This document shows positions 17,298 to 27,776 of a stretch of DNA of 47,785 nucleotides, piece after piece; position 1 is the stretch's first letter; every line of letters starts with the position of its first letter. The stretch lies in NCBI GenBank assembly GCA_020442635.1, contig JAGRJR010000008.1:1-47785 (forward strand), given 5' to 3'. A program made the position numbers and the translations under genes. Source of the DNA: Lysobacterales bacterium (lineage in GTDB: Bacteria; Pseudomonadota; Gammaproteobacteria; Xanthomonadales; Marinicellaceae). The notes under the pieces were generated by a model, which was not told where the DNA came from, ran no database searches, and saw only the letters and a program-made list of their open reading frames with translations.

Positions 17298-18674
17298 TTA
17301 TTGATTTTGATCAACGCGCCTTAAATAATTCAATAAATCAATGCGGGTAATCAGACCCAAAAACTGATTTTGCTCTTTCACAATAGCCACTTTACCTTCA
17401 TCGAAAATCGGCATCAGGGCATCAATGGGTGTTTGGATGGATAGAAATTCAAGATTACTGGTCATGGCTGTATCTACCGTGTCGTTGAAAGCATCGGCGT
17501 TATCAAAAACTTTCAACAACACATCAGACTCATCAATAATACCGACAATTTCATCACCGTCCATCACTGGCATCTGAGAAACATCATAAAGTTTCATGCG
17601 TTGATAAACAGTTCCAAGTGTTTCGTTGGGCCGCATAACAATGGTGTCGTTACTTTGATAAGGCCGTGAAATCAAATCACGCAAATCACCATATTGCGTG
17701 GTTTCAATGTAACCATTGTCCATCATCCAGTAGTCGTTATACATTTTGGACAAGTATTTGTTACCCGTGTCACAAACCAAGGCCACCACATTTTTGGGCT
17801 CAGTGGCTTCCTGACAGTAGCTCAATGCTGCTTGTAATAATGTACCTGTTGATGAACCGCCCAAAATACCTTCCTTGCACAACAGTTCCCTGCCCGCATG
17901 AAAACTTTCGGCATCACTGACTGCATAAGCTTTGGTTACTCGGGTAAAATCACTGATACTTGGGAGAAAGTCTTCACCAATGCCTTCCACTTTCCAGCTA
18001 CCACTTTCTTTACTCAATACGCCTTCATTAATGTATTGCGCCAAAATACTGCCCACAGGATCAGCCAGAATCAATTCAGTTCTTGGGTGATGTTCCTTCA
18101 CATATTGACTCAACCCAGTAACCGTGCCGCTCGATCCCACACCAAACACAATGGCATCTACTTTGTCTTCCAATTGTTCAAAGATTTCAGGTGCTGTCGT
18201 TTGATAATGAGCTTTGGGGTTATTCGGGTTAGCAAATTGGTTAATAAAATAGGCATTAGGGGTCGACTCAGCAATGCTGGCCGCCAAATCCTGATAGTAT
18301 TGAGGATGTCCTTTGGCCACATCTGAACGGGTCAATACGATTTCTGCACCCATGGCCTTAAGGTTAAAGATCTTCTCCTTACTCATCTTGTCAGGAATAA
18401 CCAGTATGAGTTTATAACCTTTTTGTGCCGCCACCAGGGCCAAGCCTATGCCAGTATTACCAGCTGTTCCTTCTACTAATGTATCGCCAGGCTTTATCAG
18501 ACCCGCCTTTTCAGCCTCTTCAATCATTGACATGCCAATGCGGTCTTTGATTGATCCTCCTGGATTCATGTTTTCTAATTTTAGGTAGAGATCACACACA
18601 CCTGTATCCAGGTGATTGACTTTGACCATGGGTGTGCGACCGATCAGGTCAAGCACCGAATTGACTACTTGCAT
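17298..18674 (-). CDS. cbs: Cystathionine beta-synthase with C-terminal CBS domains
   Basis: A 458-aa PLP enzyme that condenses serine (or activated serine) with homocysteine to cystathionine. The fold-type II core shows LIGRTPMVKVN, LENMNPGGSIKDRIG with the PLP lysine, GTAGNTGIGLA, VFGVGSSGTVTGLS and GILGGSSTGT. A CBS-domain pair follows (~335-455). There is no N-terminal haem domain. ATG 18674 (MQVVNSVLDLIGRTP) was chosen: it has AAAGAGA upstream and matches the family start. The frame is open for another 65 codons upstream only because it runs through an intergenic repeat, so that extension is not protein. It heads the operon with the gamma-lyase. Confidence 0.94.
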   Translation of the reverse strand: MQVVNSVLDLIGRTPMVKVNHLDTGVCDLYLKLENMNPGGSIKDRIGMSMIEEAEKAGLIKPGDTLVEGTAGNTGIGLALVAAQKGYKLILVIPDKMSKEKIFNLKAMGAEIVLTRSDVAKGHPQYYQDLAASIAESTPNAYFINQFANPNNPKAHYQTTAPEIFEQLEDKVDAIVFGVGSSGTVTGLSQYVKEHHPRTELILADPVGSILAQYINEGVLSKESGSWKVEGIGEDFLPSISDFTRVTKAYAVSDAESFHAGRELLCKEGILGGSSTGTLLQAALSYCQEATEPKNVVALVCDTGNKYLSKMYNDYWMMDNGYIETTQYGDLRDLISRPYQSNDTIVMRPNETLGTVYQRMKLYDVSQMPVMDGDEIVGIIDESDVLLKVFDNADAFNDTVDTAMTSNLEFLSIQTPIDALMPIFDEGKVAIVKEQNQFLGLITRIDLLNYLRRVDQNQ

Positions 18675-18709
18675 AGGTTTTCTCTTTATTTTTTGATTAG
18701 TTAGTTTGT

Positions 18710-18942
18710 CCTGAAAAAATTTATCCTGACCTCTTTCAGAATCGGTTTTAAAACACTTTACTGCAAAAATGCGATTTTGCTGATGTTTTAAGACCTCACT
18801 TGGGCCTTCCCGACCCAAGGTGGCACTTACCTGTGCCACGCCGTCAACCAGAAAAATGCAATGAAGCAACTGTTTTATCGGTTGAAAAATGTAGTATTTC
18901 GATATTTTTCTTTATTAAAACAGTGTCTTATACATTTTCAGG
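18710..18942 (-). repeat. Intergenic repeat family, copy A
   Basis: A ~233-bp element between the CBS-synthase start and the OmpA-protein stop. Its ends are an 8-bp inverted repeat: CCTGAAAA at 18710-18717 and TTTTCAGG at 18935-18942. Read on the minus strand it aligns along its whole length with 32564-32794 and more weakly with 15358-15592. An internal imperfect hairpin (AAAACA...GCAAAA / TTTTGC...TGTTTT, ~18750-18788) is at the same place as the perfect hairpin in copy B. It begins 5 bp beyond the OmpA stop and lies in the likely leader or promoter region of the CBS-synthase operon. Confidence 0.75.
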
Positions 18943-18947
18943 TTCAA

Positions 18948-19913
18948 CTAGTTATTGAGTATAATGATTTCAACACGGCGGTTTTTTGCTTTACCTGCTT
19001 CAGTGTTGTTATCAGCAATAGGCATTGACTCACCCATACCGACTGCTTCAATCCGAAGGGAATCAATGCCGTATTCTATCAACAGGTTTTTGACCGCATC
19101 TGCTCGGTCTTGCGAAAGATCAAGATTAAATGCTTCACTGCCGGAAGAATCTGTATGTCCTTCAATCCGAATGGATCGATCAGGGTAGCCGTCAATAAAC
19201 TCTAATATTTTGTGAAAATTATCAATGGCAGCTTGTTTGATGTTGGCAGAAGCTGAATCAAAAACAAAATCACCCAAAGTCATCACCATGCCCTCAGCAG
19301 TTTCTCTGGCTGCCAGTGACTCCAGTTGACGACGTAAAGCATCAATTTCTTCAAAAGCCAAATCGGCTTCCTGTTTGGCCAAAGCCGCTACTTTTTCCTG
19401 CTTTTTGGCATAAGCTTTCGCTGCTTCCAATTCAGCCTGCTTGATTTCAGCCTCATTGGCTTTTTGAGAAGCTAATTCTAACGCCAATTGTTTTTCTATA
19501 CGTTCGCGCTCAGTCTCTTCGGCTTGTAAGTTTAATAATAATTGAGCCTTATCTGCTTCCCAGCGAGCCACGGCAGCATCTGCCTTTAATATTTCAATAT
19601 TTAGTGCTTCCAGTTTTTCATCTTCAAAGATGATTTGTTGTTTTAAATATTCAATTTCAGCCATCATTTTGGCACTGTTCAACTCGTGTCTGGCCAAATA
19701 AACTGCATGTTCTTTAAGTTTGCCTCTGGCTTTATATAAATCCTCAATAGCAGTTTTGGCTTTGTTTTTTTGAGTTTTGGCATATGGTTTGTATTTGTCG
19801 TCAGTAATGAACGTATCAAACTCTATTCTCAAAGCTTCCAGTTCAAGGTTCTTTTTTGCAGTGAATGCATTGAACGAAAAAGTTAACAGCAGTAACAAAA
19901 TAATTTTATTCAT
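18948..19913 (-). CDS. OmpA-domain protein with long coiled coil
   Basis: A 321-aa exported protein: signal peptide (~1-18, FNAFTA), DUF4398-like N-terminal helical region, a long Ala/Glu/Lys/Gln-rich coiled coil (~95-200) and a C-terminal OmpA/MotB peptidoglycan-binding domain (~210-320). The OmpA signature is visible: VFDSASANIK, IRIEGHTDSSGSEAFNLDLSQDRADAVKNLL, GMGESMPIADN and KNRRVEI. It should tether the envelope to peptidoglycan. The start overlaps the stop of the upstream DUF4398 gene by 4 bp (ATGA), so the pair is translationally coupled. Confidence 0.88.
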   Translation of the reverse strand: MNKIILLLLLTFSFNAFTAKKNLELEALRIEFDTFITDDKYKPYAKTQKNKAKTAIEDLYKARGKLKEHAVYLARHELNSAKMMAEIEYLKQQIIFEDEKLEALNIEILKADAAVARWEADKAQLLLNLQAEETERERIEKQLALELASQKANEAEIKQAELEAAKAYAKKQEKVAALAKQEADLAFEEIDALRRQLESLAARETAEGMVMTLGDFVFDSASANIKQAAIDNFHKILEFIDGYPDRSIRIEGHTDSSGSEAFNLDLSQDRADAVKNLLIEYGIDSLRIEAVGMGESMPIADNNTEAGKAKNRRVEIIILNN

Positions 19914-20317
19914 TTCAGACGATCCTGTAATTCTTTCAAATACAACTGAGCTTCAGAAACTTGGTCACGCTTATTCAACAACACGTCATTCAACTGATTT
20001 AGCTCAGCACGCAATTTAGCAATTTCTATATCAGCATAAATTTGTTCTGTGTATTGTGCTTCCAGTTTACGATCACGATCTGCCTTGGCTTGTTTGGCCA
20101 ATGTTAATTTTTCCTTGATAAATTTCATCTCAAGAGGCGCAGAATCGGCCACTGGCGATGCCAGTACTGCATTAACAGCACCTTCCAATTCAAAGTACGT
20201 ATTTTTGTCAACTTTGAATTTTTTGGCTAAACCATTGAAAGAAATGAAGGTCAATAATGAGATCATCACCACTTTTGGTATGAAATTTGAAACAATTTTG
20301 TTGATAAATGGCTTCAT
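19910..20317 (-). CDS. DUF4398-type exported helical protein
   Basis: A 135-aa protein with an N-terminal hydrophobic signal or anchor (~14-31). Its mainly helical body has a DUF4398-like pattern: ELEGAVNAVLASPVAD, APLEMKFIKEKLTLAKQAKADRD and a Leu-rich helix to the end. DUF4398 proteins commonly sit beside OmpA-domain partners, as here with a 4-bp overlap. Function unknown; it probably forms a helical complex with its partner in the periplasm. The two share similar N-terminal helices, so they may have arisen by duplication (inference). Confidence 0.75.
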   Translation of the reverse strand: MKPFINKIVSNFIPKVVMISLLTFISFNGLAKKFKVDKNTYFELEGAVNAVLASPVADSAPLEMKFIKEKLTLAKQAKADRDRKLEAQYTEQIYADIEIAKLRAELNQLNDVLLNKRDQVSEAQLYLKELQDRLK

Positions 20318-20384
20318 CAGTTTGTTTAAACTCCTTGATTTATTTATAATTTGACAGCTGATTAGTGATTAATTCAATGTATTT

Positions 20385-21065
20385 ATGGGCATAACTAACA
20401 AAAACACAAGTTTTCTCTTTTTTCTGGTTGGACTACTTTTGACCTTATCTCCAGAAACTTTCAGCAAAAACATGCGGGTTTACAAGCATGTCGACAAAAA
20501 TGGAATTATACACTATTCATCAAAAAAGCCTGTTGGAAAATCCTATAACATTCTGACGGTGAGATGCCCTGAGTGTTCAGAGTGGAGAAACAGTGTTAAT
20601 TGGAACACCACCCCTTTAATTACTGATAAGTTTAATCTTGAAATAGATTCAGCTGCAAAGAAACATGGTTTAGAGTCTTCTTTATTGAAAGCAGTGATTC
20701 ATGCTGAGTCTGCATTTAAACCTACAGCAGTATCCTCTGCTGGTGCACAGGGACTGATGCAATTAATGCCATTAACTCAAAAAACTTATGATGTCAGCAA
20801 TCCATATGACCCATTACAAAACATCCATGGCGGTGCTGCATACCTCAAGCATTTAAAAGGGGTTTACAGTAACATTGATGTTTATTTGGCTGCCTACAAC
20901 TCTGGTGAAACTGCGGTTGAGAAATATGGTCGCTCAATTCCGCCTTTTCCTGAAACCAAAGAATATGTCAGACGCGTAAAAATACTATACAACCGTTATC
21001 AAAGAATCGCTCAAACCAGCGCATCCAACTCCAGCCTAAGCAGTTACGGCAACAGTGCTCACTAA
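20385..21065 (+). CDS. Lytic transglycosylase (DUF4124 + SLT)
   Basis: A 226-aa secreted enzyme that cleaves peptidoglycan between MurNAc and GlcNAc, forming the 1,6-anhydro product. Signal peptide at ~7-27, then a short DUF4124 module (MRVYKHVDKNGIIHYSSKKP) with a CPEC pair, then the SLT domain (~80-215). The catalytic glutamate is E108 in HAESAFKP. Further motifs are SSAGAQGLMQLMP, NIHGGAAYLKHL and LAAYNSGE. It is divergent from the DUF4398/OmpA pair. Confidence 0.93.
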   Translation: MGITNKNTSFLFFLVGLLLTLSPETFSKNMRVYKHVDKNGIIHYSSKKPVGKSYNILTVRCPECSEWRNSVNWNTTPLITDKFNLEIDSAAKKHGLESSLLKAVIHAESAFKPTAVSSAGAQGLMQLMPLTQKTYDVSNPYDPLQNIHGGAAYLKHLKGVYSNIDVYLAAYNSGETAVEKYGRSIPPFPETKEYVRRVKILYNRYQRIAQTSASNSSLSSYGNSAH

Positions 21066-21087
21066 CAAACGGTAACGTCCAAACATC

Positions 21088-21738
21088 ATGCCAACATCAG
21101 GCAATAGACTGAGTTTTAAAAAGTCTGTTACCGTCTTATCACTGGTAGCTCTTTGGATAGTGTCTTTCTTGTTGATATTAACCTCGAGCATGCCAAGTGA
21201 TGGGGTTTACCCTACTTTATGGATTTTCAGCAGCTCTATACTGTTGCTGTTATTGCTCATCAAGACGTTCCAAGCCAAGCCTGCCATTATTCTGTCACTT
21301 AACCATTGTGAACTTAAATGGTTTTTTCTGAGCTTGCTTTTAGCTTGTTTATACTGGCTCGCGGACTATCATTTGATGCGTTTTTTTTCACCAGAATCCT
21401 ATTCTGAAACATTAACACGATGGCAACAAGGTGTGCGCGGGTACTATTTTTGGAGTGTCATGCTCAGTTCAGTCATATTGGCGCCCCTTTTTGAAGAATT
21501 GTACTTCAGAGGCTTGTTGCTCAAAACCTTAAAACAAAAGACACCTGACTGCTTAGCGGTGATTTCGAGCGCTTTTTTATTTGCATGTGTACACTGGAGC
21601 TGGCCTGAGTTTATCAGTTTATTTGGCATCGGGTTCATTTATGGCTGGATGACACTTAAGGCCAACAGTATTTTTCCGGCCTTATTGGCTCACATCATTC
21701 ACAATGCTTTGACTTTTTGGTTTTACGTTTCACACTGA
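21088..21738 (+). CDS. CPBP-family intramembrane glutamic protease
   Basis: A 216-aa membrane protein with about six hydrophobic segments and an Abi/CAAX-protease-like active site in its C-terminal half: EELYFRG (E136, E137, R141), FACVHW (His) and LAHIIHNA (His, Asn). Substrate unknown; such proteins serve in peptide processing, self-immunity or membrane protein turnover. It starts 22 bp after the transglycosylase stop, and its last 44 bp overlap the end of convergent tadA. Confidence 0.85.
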   Translation: MPTSGNRLSFKKSVTVLSLVALWIVSFLLILTSSMPSDGVYPTLWIFSSSILLLLLLIKTFQAKPAIILSLNHCELKWFFLSLLLACLYWLADYHLMRFFSPESYSETLTRWQQGVRGYYFWSVMLSSVILAPLFEELYFRGLLLKTLKQKTPDCLAVISSAFLFACVHWSWPEFISLFGIGFIYGWMTLKANSIFPALLAHIIHNALTFWFYVSH

Positions 21739-22186
21739 AAAAGTCGCTAAGTAATTGACCACATTCTGCGGCCAAAACGCCGGAACGGACATTGACTTGA
21801 TGATTTTGATGAGGCTTTGTTAGAATCTGATCTATACTTTCTACTGCGCCTGTTTTTAAATCTGCAGTACCATATATCAAATGTTTGATTCTGGCATGAA
21901 CCAATGTGCCAGCACACATACCACAAGGTTCTAATGTGACATATAAATCACAGTCAACTAAACGATAGTTTTGCAGGTATTCACCAGCCTCGCGCAAAGC
22001 TAAAATTTCGGCATGAGCCGAAGGATCATTTAAGCTAATGGTTTGGTTGTGGGCTCTGGCGATGACCTCACCTTGATAAACCACCACTGCACCAACCGGC
22101 ACTTCGTCGATGGCTTGTGCCTTGTGCGCCTGTTCGAGTGCCAGGCGCATAAAATGTTCATCAATTGTGGCTTGGGTTATTCCCAT
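21695..22186 (-). CDS. tadA: tRNA adenosine(34) deaminase TadA
   Basis: A 163-aa zinc deaminase that converts A34 to inosine in the anticodon of tRNA-Arg(ACG). The zinc site and catalytic residues are H58 and E60 in SAHAEIL and C88/C91 in EPCGMCAG. The N-terminal EVPVGAVVV block is typical. The start overlaps the end of guaA by 10 bp; the choice fits the usual ~13 residues before the conserved MRLALEQA helix. Its 3' end overlaps the CPBP gene on the other strand by 44 bp. Confidence 0.96.
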   Translation of the reverse strand: MGITQATIDEHFMRLALEQAHKAQAIDEVPVGAVVVYQGEVIARAHNQTISLNDPSAHAEILALREAGEYLQNYRLVDCDLYVTLEPCGMCAGTLVHARIKHLIYGTADLKTGAVESIDQILTKPHQNHQVNVRSGVLAAECGQLLSDFFSVKRKTKKSKHCE

Positions 22187-23727
22187 TCGATGGTAGCAGG
22201 AGGCTTGCTGGAAACATCATAAACTACTCGAGAAACTTTATCTATCTCATTGATTATTCTACGAGAAACCAGATCAATAAACTCATAAGGCAAATGAGCC
22301 CACCGTGCGGTCATGAAATCAATAGTTTCTACAGCACGTAAAGTTATGACATATTCATAACGGCGCGCATCACCCACTACGCCAACTGACTTAACGGGCA
22401 AAAACACAGCGAATGCCTGACTGGTTTTATCGTATAAATCATGACGCCTTAATTCTTCAATAAAGATATGGTCGGCTTTGGCTAAGGTCTCTGCATATTC
22501 TTTTTTAACTTCACCCAGAATTCGGACACCCAAACCTGGACCCGGAAACGGATGACGGTAAACCATTTCAGGATCAAGTCCTAAACTCACACCCAATTTA
22601 CGCACTTCGTCTTTAAACAGATCTTTCAATGGTTCAATAAGTTTCAACGACAAATCTTCTGGCAAACCACCCACGTTATGATGGGACTTAATCACATGCG
22701 CTTTACCTGTGCTTGATGCAGCTGATTCAATCACATCCGGATAAATAGTTCCTTGAGCCAACCACTGAATGTCATCCAATTCTTTGGCCTGCTTTTCAAA
22801 AATTCTGATAAAAAGCTCACCAATGATCTTACGTTTCCTTTCCGGGTCAGCTTCACCTTGTAAAGCATCATAATACATTTGTTGGGCATTAACTCGAATG
22901 ACATTGATGTCCATTTTGTCAGCCATGGTTTGCATCACTTGGTCCCCTTCCTGGTAACGCAACAAACCTGTATCAACAAATACGCAAACTAATTGTTTGC
23001 CAATGGCTTTATGCATCAATGCAGCAACCACAGATGAATCAACCCCACCTGAGAGTCCCAACAGCACTTTCTCATCGCCGACCAAATTTCTGATATTATC
23101 CACATGGGTATCGATGATGTTGTCAGTTTTCCACAACTTTTCACAACCACAAATGTGATGGACAAACTGTCCCAGTATTTCTCTGCCATCAGCCGTGTGT
23201 TCAACCTCTGGATGAAATTGCACCCCAAATATGGGTAAATCCTTGTGTTCACAAGCTGCATAAGGGGTTGAACTGGTATGTGCAATGGGGTGAAATACCG
23301 ACGCCAATTCCTTGACTTTATCACCGTGACTCATCCACACATCCATAGATTGCTTGGCCACATTTTTAAACAGTTGTGACTCACCGGTGCAATGAACTTC
23401 AGCATAGCCAAACTCTTTTTCCTCAGAGCCTTCTACCACACCACCATAATATTGATTGAGCAATTGCATGCCATAACAAACCCCCAGTATTGGAACATTC
23501 ATTTGCAAAACCACTTCATTCAAAGTCGGGGCATTTTCCATGTGCACTGATTCTGGCCCGCCAGATAAAATAATGCCCTGAGGATCAAATGCCTGGATGG
23601 CTGCCGTGTCAGCATCCCAGGCGTAAATCTCACAATAAACATCCAGCTCTCTGACACGACGGGCAATCAATTGTGTGTACTGAGAGCCATAATCAAGAAT
23701 TAAAATTTTACTGCTTTTAATATTCAT
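22177..23727 (-). CDS. guaA: GMP synthase (glutamine-hydrolysing) GuaA
   Basis: A 516-aa enzyme that aminates XMP to GMP using glutamine and ATP. The class I glutaminase domain has the nucleophile C84 in GVCYGMQ and the HPE of [12 protein letters not shown]. The ATP-pyrophosphatase P-loop is [15 protein letters not shown], and the C-terminal dimerisation domain ends PPATIEWE, the canonical end. It lies 145 bp downstream of guaB on the same strand. Confidence 0.98.
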   Translation of the reverse strand: MNIKSSKILILDYGSQYTQLIARRVRELDVYCEIYAWDADTAAIQAFDPQGIILSGGPESVHMENAPTLNEVVLQMNVPILGVCYGMQLLNQYYGGVVEGSEEKEFGYAEVHCTGESQLFKNVAKQSMDVWMSHGDKVKELASVFHPIAHTSSTPYAACEHKDLPIFGVQFHPEVEHTADGREILGQFVHHICGCEKLWKTDNIIDTHVDNIRNLVGDEKVLLGLSGGVDSSVVAALMHKAIGKQLVCVFVDTGLLRYQEGDQVMQTMADKMDINVIRVNAQQMYYDALQGEADPERKRKIIGELFIRIFEKQAKELDDIQWLAQGTIYPDVIESAASSTGKAHVIKSHHNVGGLPEDLSLKLIEPLKDLFKDEVRKLGVSLGLDPEMVYRHPFPGPGLGVRILGEVKKEYAETLAKADHIFIEELRRHDLYDKTSQAFAVFLPVKSVGVVGDARRYEYVITLRAVETIDFMTARWAHLPYEFIDLVSRRIINEIDKVSRVVYDVSSKPPATIEWE

Positions 23728-23872
23728 ACTTTATCTGACTAAAAAATTCATCTAATTAACACTTAGATTGGTTTAGAAGTTAATGAGATCAAAAAAATGT
23801 GAGTTTATGAGTATAAATGATCATTTTTTAAACGCTGAAATCATTAATTTATAAGCCAATATCAATGTGAAT

Positions 23873-25348
<1,476 letters not shown>

Positions 25349-25367
25349 CTAAAAAAATTAGCGGCGT

Positions 25368-25376
25368 ATTCTAACA
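25368..25376 (-). promoter_or_regulatory. Candidate extended -10 of guaB promoter
   Basis: On the minus strand TGTTAGAAT lies 35 bp before the guaB start. TAGAAT is one base off the sigma-70 -10 consensus, with a TG extension. A -35 is poor (GTGTTG at 17-bp spacing, inside the start of xseA). Low-confidence call. Confidence 0.3.
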
Positions 25377-25383
25377 CATAAGT

Positions 25384-26724
25384 ATGCAATCAACACCTGG
25401 TAAAACAGCTGAAAATCCACTGACTCCCTCTGTTTTGAATCAAATGTTAAAAAAGCATTTGTCAGAACAGTTTGGCAGCTTTTGGTTAAGTGGTGAAATT
25501 TTTGAATATTATCAATCACCAGCTGGCCATAGCTACTTCACATTAAAGGATCAAAACGCTGGAATTAAATGTGTTTTGTTTCGCCAAAAACACAGTATTC
25601 CCCTAAAAAAAGGGCTCAAAATAACACTTCTGGGTCAAATGAGCTTATATGAACCCAAAGGAGATGTTCAAGTCAATGTCCTGAAAGTGATTCAGGGTGG
25701 TCAAGGTGATTTAGAACAACAATTCTTGATTTTAAAACAAAAATTAATGGAGGCTGGGCTATTTGACCGACAGCGTAAGAAACCCATTCCGAAAATTGTC
25801 AGCTCAGTTGGCATCATCACTTCACAACAAGGTGCTGCCTTACAAGATATTTTGAACGTTTTACTGAGAAAAAATCCACTGATAGATATTAAGATTTACC
25901 ATACACCGGTACAAGGCACAGATGCACCTCCACAGATTAATCACGCTTTGCGGGAAGCTGATCAGGGAAAACATGATGTGCTGTTATTAACCAGAGGTGG
26001 TGGCTCAAAAGAAGATCTGTGGGCTTTTAATGACGAATTCATGGCTTATCAGCTGGCACAGATGAGCACAGCTGTTATCAGTGCTGTTGGCCATGAAACA
26101 GATGAATCTATCAGTGATTTAGTTGCTGATATGACCTGTATCACACCCACTGCTGCTGCACATTTCATAGCCGGTGATTTTACACAATTAAAGCAAGCAT
26201 TAATGCATCAAGGCAGAATGTTGGATTTACTGTTACAGGACAAAATCAGAATTAAGCAACAAATGCTGGATGCCAGCCATCATCGATTGGAAAAAGTACA
26301 TCCCAAAAACCTTTGTGAAAAACAAAAAAACTCGTTACTCAGTTACCGCAAGTACTTGCATAATGCATTCAACAATTATTGGCAAAGCAAACACAATCAT
26401 TTTGATCAACTTCAGCACAAAATAGCTAACCTCAAACCCAATGTTCATTATCACCAGCAAGAATTGAAACAAAACTTGCAGCATTTGAATTGGTTGATAC
26501 AGGAGTCTTTGAAATCATCAAAACAGAACTTGGGGCTCATGGCCAATGACCTCGGTAATAAAAACCCATTGCAGGTACTGGCTCGTGGTTACAGTGTCAC
26601 CACTGATTTCGAAACAAAACAAATAATCACCGACGTCAAGCAAGTTAAAATTGGTGATAAAGTAGCAACTCAACTCAAATCTGGTAGAATACACGCCAAA
26701 ATTTTTGAACGTTTTGATAGTTAA
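25384..26724 (+). CDS. xseA: Exodeoxyribonuclease VII large subunit XseA
   Basis: A 446-aa large subunit of the single-strand exonuclease. It has the N-terminal OB fold (FGSFWLSGEIFEYYQSPAGHSYFTLKD), then the catalytic region with SSVGIITSQQGAALQDIL, LLTRGGGSKEDLWAFNDE, VISAVGHETDESISDLVAD and RAPTPTAAA-like TPTAAAHF. A long helical C-terminal region and the final ARGYSVTTD block follow. The small subunit gene xseB is not adjacent. Confidence 0.96.
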   Translation: MQSTPGKTAENPLTPSVLNQMLKKHLSEQFGSFWLSGEIFEYYQSPAGHSYFTLKDQNAGIKCVLFRQKHSIPLKKGLKITLLGQMSLYEPKGDVQVNVLKVIQGGQGDLEQQFLILKQKLMEAGLFDRQRKKPIPKIVSSVGIITSQQGAALQDILNVLLRKNPLIDIKIYHTPVQGTDAPPQINHALREADQGKHDVLLLTRGGGSKEDLWAFNDEFMAYQLAQMSTAVISAVGHETDESISDLVADMTCITPTAAAHFIAGDFTQLKQALMHQGRMLDLLLQDKIRIKQQMLDASHHRLEKVHPKNLCEKQKNSLLSYRKYLHNAFNNYWQSKHNHFDQLQHKIANLKPNVHYHQQELKQNLQHLNWLIQESLKSSKQNLGLMANDLGNKNPLQVLARGYSVTTDFETKQIITDVKQVKIGDKVATQLKSGRIHAKIFERFDS

Positions 26725-26769
26725 ACCATCTAAGCGACACTCACAAACTAAAATATCGAGGATTTATTT

Positions 26770-27183
26770 ATGAATTCAAAAGCATTACCTTTTTTAATCA
26801 TTGCAGGCTTAGTATTAGCTGGCGCAGCTATTTGGAAGGTAACTTCTGAGAATGATGCAGGAAACATTACTGCTATTGAGCAACCTACTAAAAATTTCAC
26901 AACAGATGTGAAACAGGTTGCAAAGCCTGTTGTTGAAGAAGATATTACCATTGAAGAATATGATAAACCTGTCGTTGACACCCTGTCTATGACACCTGAA
27001 GAAAGAAAAGAGAAAGCTTCAAATCTGATGTCCTTCGCCATGCAATATTCCACTGCAGAAAAAGCCATAGCAGGACTGAAACGTTTTAGGGAGTCTGGTA
27101 ATGAAAAAATGGCTAACGATATACTTGACTATATCCGAATAACCTTTCCTAACCAAACCATCCCTAAAGAATTACTTGACTAA
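26770..27183 (+). CDS. Hypothetical single-span membrane protein (137 aa)
   Basis: Not recognised. One N-terminal hydrophobic segment (~6-23, Ala/Leu/Ile-rich) without a clear cleavage site suggests a signal anchor. An acidic linker (~45-75, EEDITIEEYDKP) and a short helical C-terminal domain (~75-137) would face the periplasm. A good GAGGA ribosome site precedes ATG 26770. The stop overlaps the start of the YigZ-type gene by 8 bp, so the two are probably co-translated. Confidence 0.65.
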   Translation: MNSKALPFLIIAGLVLAGAAIWKVTSENDAGNITAIEQPTKNFTTDVKQVAKPVVEEDITIEEYDKPVVDTLSMTPEERKEKASNLMSFAMQYSTAEKAIAGLKRFRESGNEKMANDILDYIRITFPNQTIPKELLD

Positions 27184-27760
27184 AAAAATTCTTACACAAA
27201 CAAACACCTATGAAGAAGAGATTAAAAAAAGCCTGTTCATAGGTGTTTGCTTTCCGACCAATTCAGTTGACGACTTCTTCGAACAATTAAACCTTCACCT
27301 GGACTTAAATGCCACTCATAATTGTTGGGCTTATCGTATAGGCAATGAGTATAGATTCAATGATGATGGTGAACCATCAGGAACGGCTGGTAAGCCCATG
27401 TTAACCGCGATAGACGGCGCAGATTTTGACTTTGTTGGCGCTTTAGTAATCAGACATTACGGTGGTATTAAGTTAGGTACTGGAGGTCTAGCCAGAGCCT
27501 ATAGTGGTGTGATTACAAAAAATTTGCAAGTTGCCGGTTTTGAAAATTATGTTCCTAAAGTATCAGCGATGGTGTCACTGGATTTTCAATATGGACAGTT
27601 ATTACATCAGCTGCTTAAACAATTCGATGGTCTGCTTTTACAACATGATTATAATTCCAGTGGTTTAATGAGCCTTATTGAGATACCCAAATGCAATCTT
27701 GAGCCCTTCGCTGAAAAGTTAAATAATTACTCCAAAGGCACATCAAAAATAAAAACCTGA
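27176..27760 (+). CDS. YigZ/IMPACT-family protein
   Basis: A 194-aa protein of the IMPACT (UPF0029/YigZ) family. Characteristic blocks: EEEIKKSLFIGVCFP, THNCWAYRIG, FNDDGEPSGTAGKPML and VIRHYGGIKLGTGGLARAYSGV. Eukaryotic IMPACT regulates Gcn2; the bacterial role is unclear, with ribosome- or tRNA-related ideas. The start is TTG 27176, overlapping the upstream stop. There is no internal ATG before the conserved blocks, so the TTG is needed. It converges on the DUF4105 gene with a 16-bp gap. Confidence 0.9.
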   Translation: MTKKILTQTNTYEEEIKKSLFIGVCFPTNSVDDFFEQLNLHLDLNATHNCWAYRIGNEYRFNDDGEPSGTAGKPMLTAIDGADFDFVGALVIRHYGGIKLGTGGLARAYSGVITKNLQVAGFENYVPKVSAMVSLDFQYGQLLHQLLKQFDGLLLQHDYNSSGLMSLIEIPKCNLEPFAEKLNNYSKGTSKIKT

Positions 27761-27776
27761 CCTTTCAATTTCTTAT

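Noticed and set aside
23815..23826. 12-bp palindrome AAATGATCATTT between guaB and guaA
   Set aside because: Expected by chance in AT-rich sequence; no second site or known operator pattern.
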